Assembly: GCF_013343235.1 (NCBI RefSeq) | Contig: NZ_CP040094.1 | Location: 3,162,501-3,226,500, forward strand | Length of the DNA: 64,000 bases | DNA from: Nostoc sp. TCL240-02 | GTDB taxonomy: Bacteria; Cyanobacteriota; Cyanobacteriia; Cyanobacteriales; Nostocaceae | Direction: 5' to 3' | Part shown: piece by piece, positions 28,197 to 37,275 of the stretch | How the letters are laid out: every line of letters begins with the position of its first letter | Position numbering within the stretch: the stretch's first letter is position 1 | Translations under genes and position numbers: made by a program | The notes under the pieces: generated by a model | The model's input: only the letters and a program-made list of their open reading frames with translations | Databases searched by the model: none | Told to the model about the DNA's origin: nothing

Positions 28197-28384
28197 ACCA
28201 ATTTAAAAAAGAATGTAACAGATATAGCAAGGGACTGGGGACTGGGTGAAAAGTCTTTTTGTGTCTAAGTTTCATCATCTGCTGATGTCCTAACCACCTT
28301 GACTGTTGCTATACAAGCCTAGAAACCCAGATGAAATTGAGCTTTCTGAATTTTTAATTTTCAATTTTTAATTTTTAATTCGTA

Positions 28385-28807
28385 TCACGATTCCTCCCCA
28401 GCTGAAACCAAATAATAAGGATAAACAAAACTATAAATATCGGGACTGTCTTTAAGTCGATAATTGATGATGATATCCACTCTGCCACGCACAGGGTCAG
28501 GATCGGTGACAACTTCATCGATAATAATGCGTGGTTCCCAAACTTCTAAAGCTTCCAAGACATAAAGACGGATTCGCAGTAGGGTATCGCTATTTAAAGG
28601 TGCAAACGCTAGTTCCGACAAGCGCGAACCAAAGGTAGGTCGGTAAACCCGCTCACCTACTCCCGTGCGGAGAATAATCCAAATAGATTCTTTAACTTTT
28701 TGATCTTCACGGCTAAGTTGTATCCCGCCTTGCACACTTAAATGCAGTGGATAAGCCCAACCTGTTCCCAAATAGGCTCGTTCACGACCATAAACCATAT
28801 CTGGCAC
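28385..28807 (-). CDS. eCIS baseplate protein, gp25/GPW (Afp9) family
   Basis: 140 residues, family-typical length. WIILRTGVGERVYRPTFGSRLSELAFAPLN is the core gp25 motif (lysozyme-like fold without activity), followed by DTLLRIRLYVLEALEVWEPR. It nucleates sheath attachment at the baseplate. ATG at 28807 or three codons in (MVYGRERAYLG) could start it. It lies upstream of the gpJ-like gene with a 188-bp spacer. Confidence 0.92.
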   Translation of the reverse strand: MPDMVYGRERAYLGTGWAYPLHLSVQGGIQLSREDQKVKESIWIILRTGVGERVYRPTFGSRLSELAFAPLNSDTLLRIRLYVLEALEVWEPRIIIDEVVTDPDPVRGRVDIIINYRLKDSPDIYSFVYPYYLVSAGEES

Positions 28808-29085
28808 TTAGACAGTTGTACATGGATATCTTCAAAGATATCGGCACAGAAGGTTTAAGCCTATTCGCCAAAGGTCGAGGATGAAGAGGCGGGGAGCAAA
28901 GGGACAGTGCAGTTTGAGGTTCTGAAGTGGACTGACTGAGGGAATTCATTTACTCCCTTTCCTGGTAGTATCTTTTCAGGATTGGAATTAATTTTTTAAT
29001 TCAAATCAACTATTCAAAACTAGGGTTGTCGGCAGCCACTTACCAGGAACATTATGCCAACATTTAAAGAGTAAAGAATTAATAG

Positions 29086-29568
29086 ATGATTGAAATTGTT
29101 AAAGCAAACCTGAGTATGCCTGCTCATGCGGACGCTATGGTTCAGTTAATGGATGAGTATGCGCTCGACCCGATGGGTGGTGGTAAAGGTCTATCCGACT
29201 ACGTTAAAGCAAATCTCTCAGCAGAGCTTGGAAAGAGAAAAGCGGCTCACGTCATTCTTGCGTTTGTCGATGCCGAACCCGCAGGGCTTGTTGTCTGTTT
29301 AGAAGGATTCTCTACGTTCGCGTGTAAACCATTACTTAATATTCACGATGTCATCGTTGCTTTAGCCTACCGTGGTAGAGGTTTGTCCAAATTGCTGCTA
29401 CAGAAAGCGGAGGAGATAGCGTTTGATTTGGGCTGCTGCAAACTCACGCTAGAGGTACTGGAAGGAAACCATGTTGCCCAGTCAGCATACAAGGCGTTCG
29501 GATTTAGTGGCTATGAGCTAAATCCACAGATGGGCAAGGCATTATTCTGGGAGAAGAAATTAGGATAG
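29086..29568 (+). CDS. GNAT family N-acetyltransferase
   Basis: 160 residues. The acetyl-CoA-binding motif A is VIVALAYRGRGLSKLLLQKA (R/Q-x-x-G-x-G/A), with LEVLEGNHVAQSAYKAFGF as motif B. It is on the plus strand inside the minus-strand eCIS block, between the PAAR and gp25 genes, so it interrupts that operon. The substrate is unknown. It may be a passenger gained by insertion; no IS ends were seen around it. Confidence 0.88.
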   Translation: MIEIVKANLSMPAHADAMVQLMDEYALDPMGGGKGLSDYVKANLSAELGKRKAAHVILAFVDAEPAGLVVCLEGFSTFACKPLLNIHDVIVALAYRGRGLSKLLLQKAEEIAFDLGCCKLTLEVLEGNHVAQSAYKAFGFSGYELNPQMGKALFWEKKLG

Positions 29569-29700
29569 GTGATTGATGGATCGAAAAGTTCTTAAAGCAG
29601 ATTGATATGATTAATTGCTATTTGCGCTAAGTTATCAATCCTGACAAAATTTTGGATAAAGTTTCAATTATTCCCTACCTCACCTCCTCTAGTTCTCCAA

Positions 29701-30198
29701 TCAACCGCCAATGAGAACAGTAAAATCGCCTTTGATAATTTTATTCGGTGGCCCTAATGCTTCTATAATAGTGTCGCCCATCCGAGAGGCAGGCAGGTTG
29801 TTAATCAGCACAGTCTGACTACCGTCAATCACAACCCCAGGGCCGTGAGGAGGTAAGGGTAAAGGTGTGGCGCAATTATGAATATCAGCACCAGCGGCAG
29901 CAGCTGCGATCGCACTACCCATAGTAGCAGCAGATGTTGCCTTTGTAGTTTGTTCGGTAGCTAAGGCAGCAGGTGCCCCTGGCGTACCTGCCGCCGCTAG
30001 GGTAGCAGCCTCAGCCGCTTGGATAGCCGTATCAGAAGCTGTTTTAGCAGACTGCAAACCTGGTACTGCTGCTGCAAGCACGCCCCGCCACGCAGGTAAA
30101 GATCCAATCAACACATTAGGACTACCCGGCCCTCCTGTTAAAACTGGGGGTAAAGGATGCGCCACATTGTCAGTAATTCTTGCCGCCGGTTTACCCAT
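29701..30198 (-). CDS. eCIS PAAR-like spike-tip protein
   Basis: 165 residues. The N-terminus GKPAARITDNVAH and C-terminal PHGPGVVIDGSQTVLINNLP with ASRMGDTIIE give the PAAR repeats, including metal-site His residues. A 50-residue Ala-rich helical insertion (SDTAIQAAEAATLAAAGTPG) lies between the two halves, as in many T6SS and eCIS tip proteins. It sharpens the VgrG-like spike encoded just upstream (30317-32050) and may carry cargo. Confidence 0.87.
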   Translation of the reverse strand: MGKPAARITDNVAHPLPPVLTGGPGSPNVLIGSLPAWRGVLAAAVPGLQSAKTASDTAIQAAEAATLAAAGTPGAPAALATEQTTKATSAATMGSAIAAAAAGADIHNCATPLPLPPHGPGVVIDGSQTVLINNLPASRMGDTIIEALGPPNKIIKGDFTVLIGG

Positions 30199-30316
30199 AA
30201 CAACCTCCTAATAGTGTCTTTAATCTATTGCCTCTGTGTTCTCTGCGTCTCTGTAGTTAGATAAATTACTTTTAAACCACAGAGGCACAGAGAGCGCTGA
30301 GAAAAAACATAGAAAA

Positions 30317-32050
30317 TTAATTAAGGCGAATCATCGCACCTTTAACCGTAATCACGCCGTTGGCTGAAATGTCTATATTTCCAGCCGCATCTAATGACAT
30401 ATTACCTGTTGATTTCACTGAAACGGATTTACCCATATCGTCCATTTTGATTTTATGACCACCTGTGGTTTCAATCTCTATGCACCTTTGACTATCATTG
30501 AGATATATTTTATGACCGTCTTTAGTTTCTACGCGAATACCTGTTTTACTACTTCCTTTATCCTCTTCAACAAACTGTAAAACATGACCGACGCGAGTCT
30601 TAATAGTGCGTAATCTTACACCACCTGTAACAGAATCACTTACCTTTTCTGGTGGTGCATCCTTCCCGTTCCATACCCCACCAATGACGTAAGGACGGTG
30701 AATATCGCCATGTTCAAAACCTACCAAAACTTCATCGTTTACCTCTGGTAAACAGTCGAAGCCTCTGTTTTGACCTGCTCCCACAGCGACAACTCTCGCC
30801 CAGTCACTTGTATGGTCTTCTGTGAGAGTGGGAAACTTGACTTTCACTCTGCCCATTTTCTCTGGGTCTTTATTATCAGTCACAATTCCGACTAATAAAG
30901 TTTCAGATGGCTGTAGACGTTTTTCTGGGGATAGAGTTGTGAATAAGTTACCAGAACGTAGTCCCCGCACGCTGAAATCAGTTTCATAAACGCGCTGATT
31001 AAAGAAATGACGGGTTTCTGTAACATAATACTTACCACTATAGTGATCGCCTATACCCTTAAGCTTAACAACTCGTCCAGGACGAATCTCAGGATTCCCT
31101 GCTGCTTTAGCATCTGCATAAACAAATTCTCCTCCCAATTCATCACATAAAGCCTGAGCCATAGCTTTTGCTTGCTTTTGACTGGCGACAGGCTTATCTA
31201 CAACAATCATTTTGGGAGACTTAAGATTAGAAAATGCAGTACTGGTACTACTTCCTAGCTGATTACCTGTCTCGGTTACTTGCTTTTCTTTATTAGCTGT
31301 TTGGCTAATCAATTTTTTCTGAGCATAGTCCCAGGCACGTACTTCCACAGAACTCACCTGTTCAGCACTGGTAACGCGGGTACTAAATTTACTAATATCA
31401 TCTAGCCATTCTAATGCTAGAGATTCCTGAACTTTAGGTTTACAAAAATTTATCTTATCCTCTGTAATAAATAGTTCAAAACCATTACGGGCTGCCCTTT
31501 CCCGCAAAAACTCCATATTAGTTTGGTTTTCTTGGAAGACATACTTATTAACTTCGCCTGTTGACTCGATATCGCCAGGTCTTATACCTACTTCCTGAAC
31601 TATTTTTTTGACTATATCACTATCAGTTTCATTCAAAAAAGAACGATTATAACGACCTCTGTGAAGACGATGAGAAATATCATAACCACGAACAATGATA
31701 TCAGCTTCAGATTTTTCATTGAAGTGAACTTCCATTGCGGTAATTTCGCCTTCAATTAGGATTTTTTCTACCTCATCTTGAAAATTATTATCTAGAGTAG
31801 TACTCGAAGTAAAACCCAACTTCACTTTTTTGCCAATTCTAAACAACTGCTCATGTCGCCAAGCCTTATTTTCTGGTCGGTCAGATGTGGGAATATAGCT
31901 ATTATGGATTACTAGCGTAAACATTGCTGGTAAATGAAGGCTTTCTTCTATTGTGATTTGCAACAAATCCTTCATTAATTCAGGAGAAGCAGGTTGTCCA
32001 TCTATCTGTATTTTAGGTTCGCTTAAATAAAGGCTTTTTTTTGGAGGCAT
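30317..32050 (-). CDS. eCIS VgrG-like spike/hub protein (Afp8-type)
   Basis: 577 residues. Residues 1-330 are gp27-like hub domains, containing GDIESTGEVNKYVFQENQTN and MEFLRERAARNGFELF. Residues about 370-460 form the gp5-type OB fold (GIVTDNKDPEKMGRVKVKFP, then DWARVVAVGAGQNRGFDCLP). The C-terminus (GHKIKMDDMGKSVSVKSTGN onward) is a beta-helical needle without the lysozyme domain of T4 gp5. It sits under the tube and is capped by the PAAR protein. The downstream PAAR gene is 118 bp away. Confidence 0.92.
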   Translation of the reverse strand: MPPKKSLYLSEPKIQIDGQPASPELMKDLLQITIEESLHLPAMFTLVIHNSYIPTSDRPENKAWRHEQLFRIGKKVKLGFTSSTTLDNNFQDEVEKILIEGEITAMEVHFNEKSEADIIVRGYDISHRLHRGRYNRSFLNETDSDIVKKIVQEVGIRPGDIESTGEVNKYVFQENQTNMEFLRERAARNGFELFITEDKINFCKPKVQESLALEWLDDISKFSTRVTSAEQVSSVEVRAWDYAQKKLISQTANKEKQVTETGNQLGSSTSTAFSNLKSPKMIVVDKPVASQKQAKAMAQALCDELGGEFVYADAKAAGNPEIRPGRVVKLKGIGDHYSGKYYVTETRHFFNQRVYETDFSVRGLRSGNLFTTLSPEKRLQPSETLLVGIVTDNKDPEKMGRVKVKFPTLTEDHTSDWARVVAVGAGQNRGFDCLPEVNDEVLVGFEHGDIHRPYVIGGVWNGKDAPPEKVSDSVTGGVRLRTIKTRVGHVLQFVEEDKGSSKTGIRVETKDGHKIYLNDSQRCIEIETTGGHKIKMDDMGKSVSVKSTGNMSLDAAGNIDISANGVITVKGAMIRLN

Positions 32051-32130
32051 AACTATTATTTGATAATTTATAAAATGTTTAGATCAGCCTTTAATGACAA
32101 AGTAAATACTAATTTATTACTTTATTTATT

Positions 32131-32688
32131 TTACTTACTCAGTTTTTGACCCTTTTTATCTGTTGCACGAGCGTTGCCTTTAGAATCAGATTTACGTCCT
32201 CCAGGCAGGTTATTCTTATCTACTTCTTGCAAGGCTATATCTACCAGTGCCCTGACTGGCGTACCATCACTCAAAAACATATTTAAAGTGTAGGTTAAAC
32301 TCGTGATTACACAATAAAAATACTCATCTCCCCATGTAAATATGTAGACAGGTGGTCGTTTGTCAGTTGCTTTACTGATAGTTTCTACACCTTTCTTAAT
32401 GTTATCTATATATTTTTTCATTACAGACTCTTTCGTTTCATAAGTATCATAGAGTAACTGTTTAAGGGTGAATTTATAAGGTTCAACGCCAGAAAAGTTT
32501 ACTTTCGGAAGTAGAGTAGTTCCTCTATTACCATCCTTACTTTCCCACTTAACAGTCCGAGCGAAACTAATATCTGTAGGATTAAACATTAATTCAATAT
32601 CTGGTGCTTCACTGTTATAAGCTACAAGTTTAGCTTTCTCAAGTTGTGGTTGACGCTTTTGAATAACAATAATTGCTGGACTTGCCAT
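32131..32688 (-). CDS. eCIS tube-end/LysM-region protein (Afp7-type)
   Basis: 185 residues from MASPAIIVIQKRQ. KLVAYNSEAPDIELMFNPTD with ISFARTVKW is the conserved start of the CIS tube protein family (Afp7, T4 gp53/gp54-like role). SGVEPYKFTLKQLLYDTYET and CVITSLTYTLNMFLSDGTPV follow. The usual C-terminal LysM domain is absent or very short here. ATG at 32686-32688 is preferred over an upstream one inside the preceding gene. It lies just before the spike gene. Confidence 0.83.
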   Translation of the reverse strand: MASPAIIVIQKRQPQLEKAKLVAYNSEAPDIELMFNPTDISFARTVKWESKDGNRGTTLLPKVNFSGVEPYKFTLKQLLYDTYETKESVMKKYIDNIKKGVETISKATDKRPPVYIFTWGDEYFYCVITSLTYTLNMFLSDGTPVRALVDIALQEVDKNNLPGGRKSDSKGNARATDKKGQKLSK

Positions 32689-32726
32689 TTTAATATTTCC
32701 CCAAAAATTAATTATTGAATGGAAAC

Positions 32727-35700
32727 TTACCAAGGTAATCGACCGGAGTAACCACCATGACGCTCTCGCTCAATTTCTATCCGTTGTCGTAATCTGTGAT
32801 AAATTTCACGAGCTAGAGCTTCAATATCGGCTGTATCATCTTTTTCATCTCCTTGAGAAGATGAAGATGCACTCTCTATGGTTTCGGTTATCGGTTGTAT
32901 TTCTCTAGATATGTCGGGTGGAGTGACTTCTCCACCATTAGCAAAGCCTCTAGGTGTAGGAAGGTGTTTAGCAAAAACTTGTGGCGATTCTGAACCATGA
33001 GAAAATTCATAATTTTGGCTGTTAGATTCTCCATCATTAAAATTAAAGCTAGTAAAATCATCATTATTTCCATTTAGTAAATCTTCCACACTTGACCATT
33101 GAGAAGGTGTATTTGACCATTGGGAAGGTGTGTGAGTGCTGGGATTTGCTTTTCGGAAAATCATGGGAGGCGACGAGTATTGAGGTGAAGATTCACCGAC
33201 ATCTATTATTTCATTTTGAAGAGGATTAAGCTGTGGAGAATTGAGAACTGAAAGTTTATTTTGACTAATATTCAACCCCAAGGAAGAAGGAATTAAGGAA
33301 TTGGATATCTCAGGTGAATCAGTTTCAGCGCTTTTTAGCTGTAATGAAATGTCTGGAAAAGAATCGACTTTAGTCGGAGTCTCTGGAGAAATTGTTTCTC
33401 CTGCTTCTGTAGGATTGGGTGTCTGTAAACTTGGAAGTATAATATCGTGCGGTGTTCCACCAGTGTTGATGTGATGCAGTAGAGGTAAATTCTTTTGTGC
33501 ATCCCTGGTATTAATGACAAACTCCCCAGGCGTAAGCATTGCTGGTACTGTATCGGAGGGTGCTATCTGCTGGCGATTTTCAACACGGGAGTCTGTAACA
33601 TGACCACCAGTAGCATAACCTTTAGGTGCGGGTTTTTGTGCGATCGCATTTTGCTCAACTTTGGGTGCTGTGCTTACCTCATCTTGTAGAGAAATTGGGT
33701 TATCTAGAATATCTGGATTATCCCAGGTATCAGCAAGGGTTGATATTTCAGGATTTTCTGATTCTACTGTTTGTTCATTATCAATAATTTTCCTAAAAAT
33801 ACTTGCTTCTTCAGCAATTTCAGGCGATGTGGCGGTAATTATTGGTGCTTCAGCAATTTCATGTGATGTGGTGCTAGCTACCAATGCTTCACTAATTTCA
33901 GGCGATGTGGCGGTAATTATTGGTGCTTCATCAATTTTAGGTGATGTGGTGCTAGCTACCAATGCTTCACTAATTTCAGGTGATGTGGCGGTAATTATTG
34001 GTGCTTCAGCAATTTCATGTGATGTGGTGCTAGCTACCAATGCTTCACTAATTTCAGGTGATGTGGCGGTAATTATTGGTGCTTCATCAATTTCAGGTGA
34101 TATGGTGCTAGCTACCAATGCTTCACTAATTTCAGGTGATGTGGCGGTAATTATTGGTGCTTCATCAATTTCATGTGATGTGGTGCTAGCTACCAATGCT
34201 TCACTAATTTCAGGTGATGTGGCGGTAATTATTGGTGCTTCATCAATTTCATGTGATGTGGTGCTAGCTACCAATGCTTCACTAATTTCAGGTGATGTGG
34301 CGGTAATTATTGGTGCTTCAGCAATTTCAGGTGATGTGGTGCTAGCTACCAATGCTTCACTAATTTCAGGTGATGTGGTGCTAGCTACTAATGCTTCACT
34401 AATTTCAGGCGATGTGGCGATAATGATTGGTGTTTCTGTAATTTCAGGTGCTGCTAAGATGGACTGACTTTCTGTAAACTCGCTGGCAGTATTCTCAAAA
34501 TTGCCATCACGTCGCAGTGAACTTACATTTGCTGAAACATCTAAGACATTAGCCGCCATAAGAGACTGTGACTCTAAAGTGACTAACTGTTCATCGCTAT
34601 CAGAGTTACTGAATAAACTAGGTATATCTTCAATATCGGCTGAGGTAGGTGTTAACTGAATAGTCGCACTGTCTGGAAAGTCACTCGTAACACTCGAATC
34701 AATTTCCTGGCTTTTCACGGTATCTGTAAAACCTTTATCCTGCAATGAGAGAGGCTTTGAATTCTCTCCTTTGCTTTGTAATGAAGTGGAATTGGGGTTC
34801 AAGTTTTGCGTTGGTTTTTCTACATTTTTTACATCCTGTGAAAAGTTAGAATAAATTTCTTGTTGTACTGTAGTTTGATTTTTTACAACTGAAGACTCAG
34901 AATTAGATGAAGGAATATACGCCCCTATGGTATTTTCATGATTTTCTAAAGGATGAAGTAACGTTGGTGCTTCATCAATATCAGATGAATTAAGTGTTGA
35001 TGATAAAGTTAGAGTATTATCAACGGCAGCATTATCTTTAATAAAATCATTTGCGGTGCTTTCTAATATTAAGTCTGGTTTAATGGCTGTAATCGCCTCT
35101 GAATTAGTATTAGTATTTAGTATTTCTTCTTCCTGTGATGGAAAATTTAAGGTTGGTGACACCTCTTTTACTTGGATTAAATCCGTTGGGTCAGCGCTGC
35201 TTTTATTGTCAACTACAGAAGGAAGTTGATGTGTTTCAATATCCTTGTGTGGTGGATTTGGGCTAACTGGGATCTCTGAAATATTAACTGATTCTGATAC
35301 TTCAGGGATTAGTTTTTGTTCATGGCTTTTAAAGTTACTAGACGGTGTAAACGTTTCCTCCATATTGTTAGACGGAAGAAATTCTATAGATAAATCTTGG
35401 ACTAATTCACTTGTATTGTTATTTGATTTAATATTTTCTTTCGATGCCAAAGTACTTTCTGTTATAGACAAATCTGCACTAGGTAAACTAGATAATAGCT
35501 CAGAATTTACTTGCGGGTCATCGGTAGCAAAATTACTGAATAAAGTCGATTTATCTTCAATAACAGGCGAAGTAAATACCGTTATACCACTGGTAGAGCT
35601 ATGATCATTTGTAGTATTTTCAGTATTATCAGAAGCGATATTTCGTCCGAAAATTGGGGTTTCCGAATTCTCCTCAATAGACAGAGACTCATCTGATGTT

Positions 35701-36269
35701 AATAATTTATTTCTACTACCATTAATAGTAACATTGCTTTCATCAACAAATTGCTCAACATTCTTAACCGTTGATGATTTGATAGCTTTTTTAGTTCTAG
35801 ATTTTGATTTTGTTTCTGGTGGCTGTTGAGATTTATTTGTTTTTTTTGATTTAGATTTACCTTTAATATTTAGATTTTGTGATGTTTCATTATTTTTACT
35901 CGTGTTTTTTGCAATGCGAGTTGGCATTATCCCTGGAATTCTGTCTTTTACTGATTCATTACTATTTTCTAGTGCAGCTATTGAATCAGAAGAATCAAAC
36001 TCAAGTAATGAAAATTCACTATTTATCTCTTCATTGTCCCAACTATCCCAACCGATTAATGGTTCAATCGATGGTTCATACTGACGAGACAAGAAAAATT
36101 TGGAGGATTTTACTAATGGTGGTTTAGTTTGGATTGTACTAATCAAATTATTTCGTGAATGCAAAGAATGAGATTCTTTTCTCAATATTATTCCCTGAGA
36201 ATTAGATAAAGATGATATTACCCCAAGGGGATGAATATTGTTTCCTAGTGGAGATTGAATAATTTGCAT
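32727..36269 (-). CDS. Giant repeat-rich, tape-measure-like eCIS protein
   Basis: 1180 residues, Ser/Thr/Glu/Asn-rich and probably disordered. Residues about 609-825 are sixteen 13-residue repeats alternating EISEALVASTTSP and EIDEAPIITATSP. Near residue 890 is YATGGHV ... IAPSDTVPAMLTPGEFVINT, wording typical of phage tape-measure proteins, and a second FANGGEVTPP follows. The C-terminus (ALAREIYHRLRQRIEIERER, HGGYSGRLPW) is a tail found on other cyanobacterial eCIS proteins. It lies between tail protein and tube-cap genes, where a length-setting protein would be expected. No hydrophobic helices were seen, which is unusual for a tape measure. Confidence 0.65.
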   Translation of the reverse strand: MQIIQSPLGNNIHPLGVISSLSNSQGIILRKESHSLHSRNNLISTIQTKPPLVKSSKFFLSRQYEPSIEPLIGWDSWDNEEINSEFSLLEFDSSDSIAALENSNESVKDRIPGIMPTRIAKNTSKNNETSQNLNIKGKSKSKKTNKSQQPPETKSKSRTKKAIKSSTVKNVEQFVDESNVTINGSRNKLLTSDESLSIEENSETPIFGRNIASDNTENTTNDHSSTSGITVFTSPVIEDKSTLFSNFATDDPQVNSELLSSLPSADLSITESTLASKENIKSNNNTSELVQDLSIEFLPSNNMEETFTPSSNFKSHEQKLIPEVSESVNISEIPVSPNPPHKDIETHQLPSVVDNKSSADPTDLIQVKEVSPTLNFPSQEEEILNTNTNSEAITAIKPDLILESTANDFIKDNAAVDNTLTLSSTLNSSDIDEAPTLLHPLENHENTIGAYIPSSNSESSVVKNQTTVQQEIYSNFSQDVKNVEKPTQNLNPNSTSLQSKGENSKPLSLQDKGFTDTVKSQEIDSSVTSDFPDSATIQLTPTSADIEDIPSLFSNSDSDEQLVTLESQSLMAANVLDVSANVSSLRRDGNFENTASEFTESQSILAAPEITETPIIIATSPEISEALVASTTSPEISEALVASTTSPEIAEAPIITATSPEISEALVASTTSHEIDEAPIITATSPEISEALVASTTSHEIDEAPIITATSPEISEALVASTISPEIDEAPIITATSPEISEALVASTTSHEIAEAPIITATSPEISEALVASTTSPKIDEAPIITATSPEISEALVASTTSHEIAEAPIITATSPEIAEEASIFRKIIDNEQTVESENPEISTLADTWDNPDILDNPISLQDEVSTAPKVEQNAIAQKPAPKGYATGGHVTDSRVENRQQIAPSDTVPAMLTPGEFVINTRDAQKNLPLLHHINTGGTPHDIILPSLQTPNPTEAGETISPETPTKVDSFPDISLQLKSAETDSPEISNSLIPSSLGLNISQNKLSVLNSPQLNPLQNEIIDVGESSPQYSSPPMIFRKANPSTHTPSQWSNTPSQWSSVEDLLNGNNDDFTSFNFNDGESNSQNYEFSHGSESPQVFAKHLPTPRGFANGGEVTPPDISREIQPITETIESASSSSQGDEKDDTADIEALAREIYHRLRQRIEIERERHGGYSGRLPW
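33820..34445. repeat. Array of sixteen 39-bp coding repeats
   Basis: Tandem 39-bp units encode alternating EISEALVASTTSP and EI(D/A)EAPIITATSP on the minus strand. Copies are nearly identical at DNA level (GGTGATGTGGTGCTAGCTAC and GGTGATGTGGCGGTAATTAT forms), which indicates recent expansion by slippage or recombination. No spacers exist, so it is not a CRISPR array. Confidence 0.92.
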
Positions 36270-36292
36270 AGTTATAGTTTAAGAGTAGCCAA

Positions 36293-36817
36293 TTAACTAG
36301 AAACGAAATATCCTGATTTTTGATTCCGTTGTACAGAAGTGCCTCCTCCTGTAGACCTTGCAACTTGTAAACCTTCATAAGCTAAAGTTAATTCTTCAAT
36401 TGCAACTGCCTTTCCATCTGCTTGGAGTGCAGGTGTTTTCCAGGTTATAGGAATAGCACCAATCAAAGTCCAACTCATCATCGTTTCACCAGCTTGATTA
36501 AAAATCAAAATATTGACATTACGCCGAGATGTTTTCTTTTGTTCATCAAAAACTGCATTCATCCAGTTCCAAAAACCTGGATGATCGGTGAATCCTCGTT
36601 TCAAAGTTATGTCTGCAAACTCTGTATGACCTAAATAAATTCTTTGCTGATCGTTGACACCACCTTCCTGAAAAACATTTTTCTTAATTTGAACACTTAA
36701 TCCTGAACATTCAGCGAAAGATGCAGCAATAGAACTGTCTATTTCTACATAAAAGCGATTAGTAGTGACATAATTTAATTCGTGAGTAATGTTGCCATTG
36801 TTAGCACCTGTAGCCAT
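36293..36817 (-). CDS. eCIS tail protein of the tube family (TIGR02241-like)
   Basis: 174 residues from MATGANNGN. NRFYVEIDSSIAASFAECSG followed by LSVQIKKNVFQEGG, then ITLKRGFTDHPGFWNWMNAV is the pattern of T4 gp19-like tail tube and tube-initiation proteins. It is the third such protein in the locus, besides 50564-51019 and 51126-51620. Being in the baseplate block, it may be a tube-initiation or adaptor ring. ATG at 36815-36817 is preferred; 36826 is the alternative. Confidence 0.87.
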   Translation of the reverse strand: MATGANNGNITHELNYVTTNRFYVEIDSSIAASFAECSGLSVQIKKNVFQEGGVNDQQRIYLGHTEFADITLKRGFTDHPGFWNWMNAVFDEQKKTSRRNVNILIFNQAGETMMSWTLIGAIPITWKTPALQADGKAVAIEELTLAYEGLQVARSTGGGTSVQRNQKSGYFVSS

Positions 36818-37056
36818 CACAACCACCTTTGAGAATCATAACTACCTACCCTTTCGCGCTGCGATCGCAAATCTTCTAGCAAAAGTTTATATACGTGTTC
36901 TGTGAGCTGGTTCATCAGCCGTGAGTCGTTGAGATATTTACTTGCCGTTTTAGCCGCCTTGGTAGCATCAGATGCCGCCGAAACCCCAGCGTAGCCAGCA
37001 GTACCGCCAACATCTCCATCGAAGGTGAAAAAAGTTTGTTGCTGTTTTGAGTCCAT
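36817..37056 (-). CDS. Small eCIS-associated protein
   Basis: 79 residues, first gene of the minus-strand eCIS block, touching the start of the tail protein gene. The N-terminus is Gly/Ala-rich (FDGDVGGTAGYAGVSAASDA). The C-terminus HVYKLLLEDLRSQRERVGSY then DSQRW resembles the last residues of the giant protein at 32727-36269 (IYHRLRQRIEIERERHGGY). Both tails are amphipathic helix plus aromatic end, which could dock to the same partner. I do not recognise a named family. Confidence 0.7.
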   Translation of the reverse strand: MDSKQQQTFFTFDGDVGGTAGYAGVSAASDATKAAKTASKYLNDSRLMNQLTEHVYKLLLEDLRSQRERVGSYDSQRWL

Positions 37057-37186
37057 AAATAAAAAAACTCTCCCTAAATCCAGGCTAAAGGTACTGCATC
37101 AGAATCAAAAGTAGCCAAAAGTCGAACTTAGTAGAGGCGCAAGGCCTTGCGCCCCTGCGTTAGCTGGAAATCCCTTACTTTTGAGG

Positions 37187-37275
37187 AATTGTGTTACAAG
37201 TGCGATCGCTGTAATATCCATCTAAGTAACAGCGTATTATTTATCTAACTACTGCTTGGGAAACAGGAGAAGAAA
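37187..37275 (+). promoter_or_regulatory. Duplicated leader of effector gene 1
   Basis: TTGTGTTACAAGTGCGATCG and TTATCTAACTACTGCTTGGG recur upstream of the second effector at 39907-39996, followed in both by GGAGAAGAA-type ribosome binding sequence. The shared spacer implies the same promoter and co-expression. No exact -10/-35 was assigned. Confidence 0.6.

Noticed and set aside
33820..34445. CRISPR-like regular repeats
   Set aside because: Units are head to tail without unique spacers and encode a protein repeat in frame.
33661..34467. Long plus-strand open frame rich in ISGDVAVIIGASAIS-type repeats
   Set aside because: It mirrors the 39-bp repeat array of the minus-strand giant gene; a repeat whose length is a multiple of three stays open in other frames.
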